5,605 bases of DNA, taken from JBFLVQ01 sp040758525. Lineage in GTDB: Bacteria > Acidobacteriota > Blastocatellia > Chloracidobacteriales > JADJPF01. The translations under genes were made by a program, and so were the position numbers. The stretch lies in NCBI GenBank assembly GCA_040758525.1, contig JBFLVQ010000638.1, positions 1-5,605 of the forward strand, read 5' to 3'. This document shows positions 1 to 5,605 of the stretch, piece after piece (the first letter of the stretch is position 1; each line of letters starts with the position of its first letter). The notes below the pieces were generated by a model that was not told the DNA's origin, did no database searches, and worked only from the letters and a program-made list of their open reading frames with translations.

Positions 1-41
1 TCTACCAAGCGGTCTTAATTTCAATTAATGGAGATAATGTG

Positions 42-61
42 GTAAGGTAATTTTACCTTAC
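42..61. promoter_or_regulatory. Operator-like 9-bp perfect dyad
   Basis: GTAAGGTAA is followed after two T bases by its exact reverse complement TTACCTTAC. The compact form, with 9-bp arms and a 2-nt centre spanning two helical turns, is typical of a binding site for a dimeric regulator. There is no T-run after it, so it is not a terminator. It lies about 275 bp upstream of the redoxin gene, so it could equally regulate a gene to the left of the window. I do not recognise the motif as the site of a specific regulator. Confidence 0.4.
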
Positions 62-236
62 TGAAATATGATCCAGACCTCACTCAGAACACTTGGCTTT
101 AATTTGACAGCTCATAATATTGAGTTTCAGGCATAGTTGAAGTCGGTAGTATCGTCTTTCTCAATAGAATTGATATAAAGAGTCAATCACAAAGATCTGA
201 TAGTGCGTCTTAAAGCTGACAGAAAGAGCGTAATAA

Positions 237-263
237 TACAAAGAAATACTTACTATCTTTGTA
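237..263. repeat. Inverted repeat, 8-bp arms, upstream of redoxin gene
   Basis: TACAAAGA (237-244) and TCTTTGTA (256-263) are perfect reverse complements separated by 11 nt. The repeat ends 72 bp before the redoxin start codon, so it may sit in the promoter or in the 5' untranslated leader. There is no following T-run, which argues against an intrinsic terminator. The same 8-nt arms form the outer part of the terminator stem at 2198-2238, on the other side of the operon. It could be an operator, a leader hairpin or chance. Confidence 0.35.
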
Positions 264-335
264 CCTTATATGATCTATACCTCATTTTCTAAGGAATCAG
301 AGTATTTTGTGGTTGCATTTATCTAGGATGAGAGA

Positions 336-929
336 ATGAAACTTAAACCTTTAATCTTAATAGTTGTATTGCTTTTTGCCATTGCGGCAATTGCGACTGC
401 AATCTATTTTAGACAACAGAATGTAGAGTTGCAGAGTCGTCTGGAGAAATCGAATAGTAGTACTACTTCCCAGAATTTGAATACCATTAAACGGCTGCGA
501 GAGGGCGATGTATTACCAGAGTTCACAGCTTTGGACACCGAAGGCCGAGAGATCCATGTTGCAGAACGAGGAAAAGGAAATACGCTACTCTTTATTTATG
601 ATCCTAACTGTGACAGATGTGAGGCTGGAATACCTGCCTGGGTTAAGACAAATGATAGGTTAATACAACTGAAGGTTCCTCTTCAGGTGGTTGCTCTCTC
701 AGTAGCAGATTCCTACACCACTGTTCAGCATGCAAGAAAGATCAAAATGCCTTTTGTGGTAGTTCCTTTTCCCAGCATTGAGCTACAAAAGCAGTATGGG
801 GTAACTGAAGTTCCCCTTACTGTAATTGTTGATGCAAAAGGAACCGTACAAGCTGTTTGGGACAAGCCATTGGATAAAGGGGAAATCGGAGATCTATTAG
901 AGGTTGTTTGTCCGCATTGCGCGGAATAA
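336..929 (+). CDS. Membrane-anchored thioredoxin-fold (TlpA/redoxin-like) protein
   Basis: This 197-residue protein is predicted to face the periplasm or cell exterior and carry out thiol-disulfide exchange. Residues 5-25 form one hydrophobic segment, probably an uncleaved signal anchor. A polar, coil-like linker (about 27-56) follows, then a thioredoxin-like domain (about 57-190). The expected elements are visible: a GDVLPEF entry to the fold, an active-site CDRC (Cys92, Cys95) followed by Pro100 as in TlpA/ResA proteins, and the cis-proline loop EVPLT (Pro160) before a VIVDAKG strand. The PxxxTxxC site of peroxiredoxins is absent. A second motif, CPHC (192-195), sits two residues from the C terminus, which is unusual. 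The ATG is supported by AGGA at 325-328 with 7-nt spacing and by the hydrophobic start. It is the first gene of the operon, 45 bp ahead of the protease gene. The fold is secure; the substrate is unknown, and the cysteine-containing protease downstream is a plausible client. Confidence 0.85.
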   Translation: MKLKPLILIVVLLFAIAAIATAIYFRQQNVELQSRLEKSNSSTTSQNLNTIKRLREGDVLPEFTALDTEGREIHVAERGKGNTLLFIYDPNCDRCEAGIPAWVKTNDRLIQLKVPLQVVALSVADSYTTVQHARKIKMPFVVVPFPSIELQKQYGVTEVPLTVIVDAKGTVQAVWDKPLDKGEIGDLLEVVCPHCAE

Positions 930-974
930 AAATTACTGTTTCCTTTCCAAACTCAGAAGGAGGAAAAAACCTGG

Positions 975-1529
975 ATGAACCGAAAAATTGTCTTTCAAAT
1001 TGCTTTAACGTTTGCTATTGGCCTTGCCTTAGGAACAGGTCTGGTCTTTGCGAACCATCCTTGGATTTGCAGTGGCAATCAAGCCTATCGTTGGTCAAGC
1101 ACTACCGTTAGGTTTTCCTCTCCAGCAAGAGAACAAGGAACTGTGGTTAGAAATGCGCAAAACTATGTCAGTGCGTTTAATGGATCGATAAGTGTGTGGA
1201 ACAGCACGATAATTAACCTGACTTCTGGTACACAACTTAGGTTATTCTATGGCGCCTATGGTAATACAGGCTGGCTTGGCCTGGCATCAATTTCACCAAG
1301 TGGATGCACTATCACCAGTGCGGTCTCTAGAATAAATGATACCTACATGCGAAACACCTCGCGTTACAACCAGACAGCCATTAACCACGTAGCCTGTCAG
1401 GAGGTAGGGCATACTTTTGGTTTAGGCCACAACAGGTCGGCTAGTAATACTTGTATGAACGATACAATACTTACTGCCGGAAACGCGATCAATCAGCATG
1501 ACAGAGATCTGCTCAATGCCATTTACTAA
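975..1529 (+). CDS. Secreted matrixin-like metalloprotease with a variant zinc motif
   Basis: This is a 184-residue exported protein of the metzincin/matrixin type. Residues 1-26 look like a Sec signal peptide (basic start, hydrophobic core, cleavage probably after VFA-26). The motif CQEVGHTFGLGH (141-152) matches the metzincin consensus HExxHxxGxxH at catalytic Glu143, His146, Gly149 and His152, but Gln142 replaces the first zinc-binding His. Met161 in NTCMND is well placed as the Met-turn. Upstream, GWLGLASI (99-106) resembles the substrate-edge strand region of such proteins, and the C terminus NQHDRDLLNAIY fits a closing helix. From memory, unverified, small bacterial matrixin-like proteins with CQE in place of HE form a recurrent group, so the change is probably not a sequencing error. 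Four cysteines (32, 111, 141, 160) suggest disulfides. AAGGAGG at 957-963 supports the ATG, with a long 11-nt spacing. It could be an active protease or a non-catalytic relative. Confidence 0.8.
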   Translation: MNRKIVFQIALTFAIGLALGTGLVFANHPWICSGNQAYRWSSTTVRFSSPAREQGTVVRNAQNYVSAFNGSISVWNSTIINLTSGTQLRLFYGAYGNTGWLGLASISPSGCTITSAVSRINDTYMRNTSRYNQTAINHVACQEVGHTFGLGHNRSASNTCMNDTILTAGNAINQHDRDLLNAIY

Positions 1530-1554
1530 TTGTTGCTTCTTGGAGGAAAAATAG

Positions 1555-2121
1555 ATGAAGAAACTACTTGTTTTAAGCCTAGCGTTGACCATAGGTATCG
1601 CAACAGCATTAGTGATAAATAGCTTCATGGTAAAAGAGCAGAAACAGGTCCAGGTATCTGCTCAATGGAAGGATGTCTATCGCACATTGGGTGGTTTAGT
1701 TGCTGGTGCTGATCTGATCGTAGTGGCAGACCACTTAATAGCCGAGCCAGGACGAACTATTGGTGAGGGGGAGGATACTATACCATTTACCAATAACACC
1801 TTTACCGTTAAATCGATTTTGAAAGGAACCCATAATGGTTCCACGCTGTTAGTAGAACAGACTGGCGGTATGCTTTCCAACGGTATGGTATTAGGTGTCA
1901 ACGATGGTGGTCAATATATCCCAGGCTCCTCTTACTTACTTTTCCTCAAAGATAATGGGGATGGGAATTACTATGTCATCAATCACCAGGCCCGTTATCA
2001 GATCAAGGATAATATTCTGGAAGGCGTAGATCCAACAGATCTTGTTGTTGCGCGTATGCATGGAGTGGCTTTGGAAAGAAGTAATCAAATGATTAAATCG
2101 CGTGTGCGGTTGATCGAATAA
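1555..2121 (+). CDS. Small exported protein of unknown function
   Basis: I do not recognise a named family for this 188-residue protein. Residues 1-24 are a hydrophobic N-terminal segment after MKK, either a signal peptide or an anchor; no lipobox cysteine follows. The protein contains no cysteine. The mature part reads as mostly beta-strand: LIVVADHLIAE (54-64), NTFTVKSILKG (81-91), STLLVEQTGG (96-105) and YLLFLKDNGDGNYYVINHQARYQI (127-150), ending with a basic helix-like segment (about 161-186). The order resembles small exported bacterial proteins with an ADLIVV ... V-x-x-ILKG ... GG ... PGxxYLLFL pattern, which I recall only as uncharacterised. GGAGG at 1542-1546 with 8-nt spacing supports the ATG. 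It begins 25 bp after the protease stop codon, so co-translation is likely, and it is the last gene before a strong terminator. A role as protease partner, substrate or inhibitor is speculative. Confidence 0.75.
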   Translation: MKKLLVLSLALTIGIATALVINSFMVKEQKQVQVSAQWKDVYRTLGGLVAGADLIVVADHLIAEPGRTIGEGEDTIPFTNNTFTVKSILKGTHNGSTLLVEQTGGMLSNGMVLGVNDGGQYIPGSSYLLFLKDNGDGNYYVINHQARYQIKDNILEGVDPTDLVVARMHGVALERSNQMIKSRVRLIE

Positions 2122-2197
2122 CCTTAAAAGCACTCCTGAATTTCTCACTGACGCTATGATAAGTAGCATCTGTGTCTGGCGTATTAACCAGAAAAGC

Positions 2198-2244
2198 TAC
2201 AAAGAGCACAGAGAATTTAAGAGCCTGTGCTCTTTGTAATTTTT
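2198..2244. terminator. Bidirectional intrinsic terminator between convergent genes
   Basis: TACAAAGAGCACAG (2198-2211) and CTGTGCTCTTTGTA (2225-2238) form a perfect 14-bp stem with a 13-nt loop. On the + strand it is followed by ATTTTT (T-run 2240-2244). Read on the - strand, the stem is followed by GCTTTTC. It lies 76 bp after the stop of the + strand operon and 90 bp beyond the stop of the - strand oxidase gene, as expected for a shared terminator between convergent units. The T-run is better on the + strand, so termination of the trio is the surer role. Confidence 0.8.
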
Positions 2245-2328
2245 CCCACCCCATTTATTGGACAGTATTCTAAGAACCTCTAGGAAGATTAATCCAAAGA
2301 GGCTGAAGTCTCTCATAACCATTTATTT

Positions 2329-3813
2329 CTAATGGCCAGAGTGATGATTGGCAGGCTGCCCTTGAGGTTGCTCAATATAACCTGTTGCAATGGCCGTCAT
2401 TACTTCTTCATACCTATCTGGCGGCAGCACGCGAACTATAGACATCATGCCTTGAAGTGTTGCTGACCAGCCCGGCGCTAGTCCATTGGTTTCAGGCTTA
2501 GCCACCTCTTTATCCATAAACATTGACATCATCAGATCGTCCTGAGGATAACCTGGCACTCTCTTTTTCCATTCCTGATCATTACCATGGCTGCTGTGCT
2601 GGCCAACTGCGTGAGAAGTCGCCTGTTCACGTGTGGAGCCCAAGCCCATACCCCGCCCCATACTAGGGCCAAGGTTTTCAGCTAATGCATGACCCTCCCT
2701 AACAATGCCCATTCCTTCTGCCATTCCCATACCTGTGTGCATGCCTTTGCCAATATGAGCCATTGGTCCAACCATCGAGATCATATTGTTCATCATATGA
2801 TGTGGTAAGTGGCAATGGAGCATCCAATCGCCAGGAAAAATGGCTTCGAACTCGATATCGCGCGCTTGCGCTACTCCCACAATCACAGTGTTACCAGGGA
2901 ACCAGGCCGATTCTGGGATTCTCCCACCTTCCGTGCCAGTGACATAAAATTGATTGCCGTGAATATGCATTGGATGATGATCCATACCAAGGTTAACCAT
3001 ACGTATACGTACACGCTCGCCCAGTTTTACGATCATTGGTGTCGTTGCTGGCGCCGCTTTACCATTCAAGGTGAGCCAGTTGAACTCCATTGACATTGAG
3101 TTGGGCACGCTGTTATTTGGCAGCACGGCCCACTCCTGTAGGATCAAACCGAAATCCTTATGCACAGCCGGTTGATAAGGTTTTTGGGGATGGATGATGA
3201 AGAGGCCGATCATTCCCATCATCTCCTGCATCGCTCCATGAGAATGATAGAAGAAGGTGCCATTCTGATGTAGTGTGAATTCATAAACAAAAGTTTCGCC
3301 GGGTTTCACAGGTGGCTGGCTGATGTAGGGCATGCCATCCATATTGATTGGTACTTCCAGTCCGTGCCAATGCACAGTGGTATCTTCCGGCAGATTATTA
3401 TGAAAGATGATTCTTACTCGATCACCTTCATTTACCTCAATAGTCGGACCCGGCATGCTACTGTTATAACCCCACACATCTACTGTAATGGCAGGTCCCA
3501 TAGGGTTAGCTGGCAAAAATTCTCTCTTCACAACATCTGCAGATAAATGGAAGACTTTCACATTGTTCTCCATTTTCCAGGGAAGCTTGGGCAGATCTGG
3601 TGTGATCACGGGCACATTGCCAGTTGGTGCAGGCAGTTTATCGAGTTTGTAAGGAGATTGAGGTTGAACTGGGGCTGATTTAGGTTGACTTTGTGGCTGT
3701 GACGCACCGTGCTGGCCATGCTGCTCATGTTGCGCTGCGCTCCCTTTCTTGGCCAATATTTCTGAACCAAATAAAGCAGACCCAAAGAGAAAATCTCGCC
3801 GACTTAACTTCAT
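2329..3813 (-). CDS. Tat-exported two-domain multicopper oxidase
   Basis: This 494-residue periplasmic oxidase likely oxidises Cu(I) or another metal or organic donor while reducing O2 to water. The start SRRDFLFG (4-11) is a twin-arginine signal. A Gln/His/Pro-rich linker follows (about 28-54). Cupredoxin domain 1 carries HWHG (148-151) and HSH (190-192). Domain 2 carries HPMHIHG (280-286) and HCHLPHHMMNNM (333-344), with the type 1 ligands His280, Cys334, His339 and axial Met344. All four His motifs for the trinuclear centre are present. The spacing leaves no room for a middle domain, and domain 1 lacks the type 1 Cys, so this is a two-domain enzyme with type 1 copper only in domain 2 (type B layout). 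A nitrite reductase is excluded by the complete trinuclear set. The C-terminal 150 residues are extra: a Met-rich part (340-390), a His patch, and a tail with PETNGLAPGW and VRVLPPDRYEEVM. AGGAG at 3822-3826, 8 nt away, supports the start. It follows the TolC gene by 97 bp with no evident terminator between. Confidence 0.92.
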   Translation of the reverse strand: MKLSRRDFLFGSALFGSEILAKKGSAAQHEQHGQHGASQPQSQPKSAPVQPQSPYKLDKLPAPTGNVPVITPDLPKLPWKMENNVKVFHLSADVVKREFLPANPMGPAITVDVWGYNSSMPGPTIEVNEGDRVRIIFHNNLPEDTTVHWHGLEVPINMDGMPYISQPPVKPGETFVYEFTLHQNGTFFYHSHGAMQEMMGMIGLFIIHPQKPYQPAVHKDFGLILQEWAVLPNNSVPNSMSMEFNWLTLNGKAAPATTPMIVKLGERVRIRMVNLGMDHHPMHIHGNQFYVTGTEGGRIPESAWFPGNTVIVGVAQARDIEFEAIFPGDWMLHCHLPHHMMNNMISMVGPMAHIGKGMHTGMGMAEGMGIVREGHALAENLGPSMGRGMGLGSTREQATSHAVGQHSSHGNDQEWKKRVPGYPQDDLMMSMFMDKEVAKPETNGLAPGWSATLQGMMSIVRVLPPDRYEEVMTAIATGYIEQPQGQPANHHSGH

Positions 3814-3910
3814 ATTTAATGCTCCTGAAAACTACTGCTGTATCAAGCTATTTTTTACCTTTGCCGATCAAAGACTATTTTGCAATTAGTAATGGGTCGA
3901 AAGCAGTTCA

Positions 3911-5518
3911 TCAATCGTTATTCCTACTACCATTACCTATGCTACCGTTCTCATTTACACTACCTTGTGAGCCAGAACGGACACCAGTCAAATCAACACG
4001 ACCACGTTCACTTGTCCGTAGAGTAGGCGCATCTAAGCCACCCATCAGCAGTGAGCCCTGGATAAGAACAGTTGCTTGATTAAGCTTGACGAGCGCATCC
4101 AGATAATTCTCACGCATCTGAAACATTGTGCGCTGTGAGATAAGCACTTGAGGATAAGAGGCAGACATCTTTTTGAAACTGGTCAAGTAGAGAGTATAGG
4201 CTCCCTGCACACGTGGCAGTATCTGTTGACGGAAGCGTTGCACCGCGCTGAAAGCGTTATTGTAATCACGAAATGCTTGCGCGACCCTTACTCGCAGGGC
4301 CAGTTCTTGCCGCTGTAACTCACGCTGTGCGCGGGTAAGTTCGGCCTGTGCAGCAGCGATATTGCCCTGGTTGCGGTTGAAAATAGGTAGTGTGAATCCA
4401 ATCTCTACAGAGGCTTCTAGACCAGTTCTGCCTCTTGGACCAGCGGTTGATTCTAATCTTTCGGTGCTGTAACCGATGGCGCCGCGCAGGAAGAGATCGG
4501 GAACGCGCTCTGCACGCGCACGTGCCAATATCGCTTGTGCGCGTTCAACTTCGATCCGGGTGGTCTTTATTTCTGGGCTGTCACGTAATAGCGTGGTCAG
4601 TACGGTTTGCTGGTCTAGCCTGGGTATATCTATTGCCAGATCGCCAGTAAGCCTTTGTGGCTCCATATTAGGCACACCCACCACCGAAACGAGCAGTTGC
4701 CAGAGCTGATAGAAATCATTTTTTGCGTTCACCAACTCTTGTTCAACCATCAGAGCCTCGGCCTCTGAATCGATATAGTCGGGTCGATCGGCCTGGCCAA
4801 CATTGAGTAACTCTGCGGTAGTTTTCACAGCGTCACGCGCGATACTGACTAGTTCGCGGCGCAATTCAACGCGCCCTTGTGCAGCCAACGCTTCATAGTA
4901 AAGCATGCGCACAGTATTGATGATGCGTTGTCTTTGTGCTAAAGCTTCTGTCTCTGCTAAGGTTACTTCTGTCTCAAAGATACGACGACTTTTCGACAAC
5001 TTCCCGCCCAACAATACAGTCTGCTCGATAAAGAAGAAGTGCTCACTCTTTTCAGTAAAAGCTTTAAATGACAGTTCTTCACCACGATAACCGACAATAG
5101 GATTAGGCCAGAGTCCGGCCTGGCGACGTCTACCTTGCGCAGCCATTATGTCGGCATTCGCTTGTGCTAATGTCGGATTGTTTTCCATGGCCATCTGTTC
5201 CATTTGAATCAAAGTAATGGATGGTCCGTCAGACTCTATTTTTAGGCTTTCCGATAACCCCACATTATCACTACTTTTATTGAGCGAGGATGGTTGTGTA
5301 GCGTGATGCTGTTGTGGGTAGTTATTAGTTTTCTTCTCTTGCTGATGTGATTGAGTTGTAGCAGGTTGACCCTGCTCTGCTTGATATGCAACGGTAGCTT
5401 GAACTGATTGCGACCAAGTGGGCAGTAACAATGATAAGAAAACAGACAGGTTAATTGTGATGATCTTTCCAACTAGGCTTAAAATTGATGAGGACCGACA
5501 GGATATGAAAAATCTCAT
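3911..5518 (-). CDS. TolC-family outer membrane efflux protein (CzcC/CusC-like)
   Basis: This is a 535-residue outer membrane channel component of a tripartite efflux or type I export system. Residues 1-41 form a long signal peptide (hydrophobic core about 18-33, likely cut after VQA-41); no lipobox Cys is placed for lipidation. A polar Gln/His/Ser-rich stretch (about 42-98) precedes the channel domain. TolC hallmarks follow: MENNPTLAQANADIMAAQGR and QAGLWPNP (111-140), EQTVLLGGKL (165-174), a long helical repeat with YYEALAAQGRVELRRELV, then the second repeat with SPEIKTTRIEVERAQA (314-329), LPIFNRNQGNIAAAQAEL (377-394) and the closing helix ending LLMGGLDAP (490-498). A Ser/Gly/Asn-rich tail (about 515-535) follows. 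LPIFNRNQG-type strands are usual in heavy-metal efflux members, which fits the multicopper oxidase gene downstream. A longer frame to 5560 exists, but the internal ATG has a strong AAGGAGAA site and a proper signal peptide. The pump and adaptor genes are not in view, probably upstream of the window. Confidence 0.92.
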   Translation of the reverse strand: MRFFISCRSSSILSLVGKIITINLSVFLSLLLPTWSQSVQATVAYQAEQGQPATTQSHQQEKKTNNYPQQHHATQPSSLNKSSDNVGLSESLKIESDGPSITLIQMEQMAMENNPTLAQANADIMAAQGRRRQAGLWPNPIVGYRGEELSFKAFTEKSEHFFFIEQTVLLGGKLSKSRRIFETEVTLAETEALAQRQRIINTVRMLYYEALAAQGRVELRRELVSIARDAVKTTAELLNVGQADRPDYIDSEAEALMVEQELVNAKNDFYQLWQLLVSVVGVPNMEPQRLTGDLAIDIPRLDQQTVLTTLLRDSPEIKTTRIEVERAQAILARARAERVPDLFLRGAIGYSTERLESTAGPRGRTGLEASVEIGFTLPIFNRNQGNIAAAQAELTRAQRELQRQELALRVRVAQAFRDYNNAFSAVQRFRQQILPRVQGAYTLYLTSFKKMSASYPQVLISQRTMFQMRENYLDALVKLNQATVLIQGSLLMGGLDAPTLRTSERGRVDLTGVRSGSQGSVNENGSIGNGSRNND

Positions 5519-5524
5519 AATTGG

Positions 5525-5532
5525 TTCTCCTT
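5525..5532 (-). promoter_or_regulatory. Ribosome binding site that fixes the TolC-family start
   Basis: On the - strand this reads AAGGAGAA, ending 6 nt before the ATG at 5518. It decides between two in-frame starts. The earlier ATG at 5560 would add 14 polar residues (MTSSYATTDEGEPI) in front of the signal peptide and has no comparable site. Confidence 0.85.
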
Positions 5533-5605
5533 CATCTGTGGTAGCGTAACTGCTAGTCAATTAAACACAATTCCACCTTGGCAATAATTATTAATAGTGC
5601 TTGGA

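Larger units (their letters stand above)
1..335. other. Non-coding upstream region of the three-gene + strand operon
   Basis: No credible gene is visible here on either strand. The stretch is AT-rich and contains several inverted repeats: TTAATT/AATTAA around a 2-nt centre (15-28), a stronger 9-bp dyad (42-61), and an 8-bp arm pair (237-263). The last two are listed separately. A TTGACA hexamer lies at 104-109, but no acceptable -10 box follows at 16-18 bp. AT-rich hexamers such as TATAAA (174-179) and TATGAT (269-274) lack a matching -35. The promoter of the downstream operon probably lies in this region, but I cannot place it. The far left end may be the downstream flank of a gene outside the window. 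Confidence 0.6.

Noticed and set aside
104..109. TTGACA, a perfect -35 hexamer
   Set aside because: No -10-like hexamer lies 16-18 bp downstream (the bases there are TCAGGC and neighbours), so it is not called as a promoter.
68..136. Possible 22-codon ORF on the + strand in the upstream region
   Set aside because: No ribosome binding site precedes the ATG, and the peptide has no recognisable features.
908..1111. 67-codon + strand ORF overlapping the redoxin end and protease start
   Set aside because: It is a different frame of two well-supported genes; its start lies inside the redoxin CPHC region without its own ribosome site.
1936..2169. 77-codon - strand ORF opposite the third gene
   Set aside because: It is antisense to a better-supported gene with export signal and ribosome site, and has no domain-like features.
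2329..3813. Copper nitrite reductase as an alternative for the two-cupredoxin protein
   Set aside because: Nitrite reductases carry type 1 copper in domain 1 and lack the full set of HxH motifs; here all four trinuclear motifs and a domain 2 type 1 site are present.
3693..4079. 128-codon + strand ORF across the TolC-oxidase junction
   Set aside because: It is antisense to the oxidase signal region and the TolC C terminus, both clearly coding; its translation looks like random sequence.
5519..5560. Upstream in-frame ATG at 5560 for the TolC-family gene
   Set aside because: It lacks a good ribosome site and would bury the signal peptide behind 14 polar residues; the ATG at 5518 has AAGGAGAA at 6 nt.
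1..5605. CRISPR array, tRNA, rRNA, insertion sequence or transposase
   Set aside because: No regularly spaced direct repeats, tRNA-like cloverleaf, rRNA sequence or transposase reading frame was seen.

Overview
The window reads as chromosomal DNA from a diderm (Gram-negative type) bacterium. The evidence is a TolC-type outer membrane efflux protein, a Tat-exported periplasmic multicopper oxidase, and three further proteins that each begin with an N-terminal export or anchor segment. Base composition is moderate and intergenic DNA is AT-rich. I cannot fix the phylum. The style of the TolC and oxidase proteins reminds me of Acidobacteriota, but that is a weak impression.

Layout: bases 1-335 are non-coding upstream DNA with several inverted repeats. 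Bases 336-2121 hold three closely spaced + strand genes that look like one operon: a membrane-anchored thioredoxin-fold protein, a small secreted matrixin-like metalloprotease with a non-canonical zinc motif, and a small exported protein of unknown function. A perfect 14-bp stem followed by a T-run (2198-2244) ends this unit. It lies between convergent genes and has T-tracts on both sides, so it could serve both strands. The - strand, read from 5605 leftward, holds a TolC-family outer membrane protein (start revised to 5518) and then a two-domain multicopper oxidase, 97 bp apart and probably co-transcribed.

How the genes may work together: the - strand pair resembles a copper or heavy-metal detoxification module, with periplasmic oxidation by the oxidase and export through the TolC channel. 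Both proteins carry Gln/His-rich low-complexity segments just after their signal sequences, and the oxidase also has a Met-rich region. The inner-membrane pump and adaptor expected for the TolC protein are not in the window.

The + strand trio is the less familiar part. All three products are predicted to act outside the cytoplasm. The protease carries four cysteines, two of them bracketing its active site. The redoxin carries a CxxC active site plus a second CPHC motif at its extreme C terminus. A working hypothesis, not shown by the sequence, is that the redoxin maintains the disulfide state of the protease and that the third protein is a partner, substrate or inhibitor.
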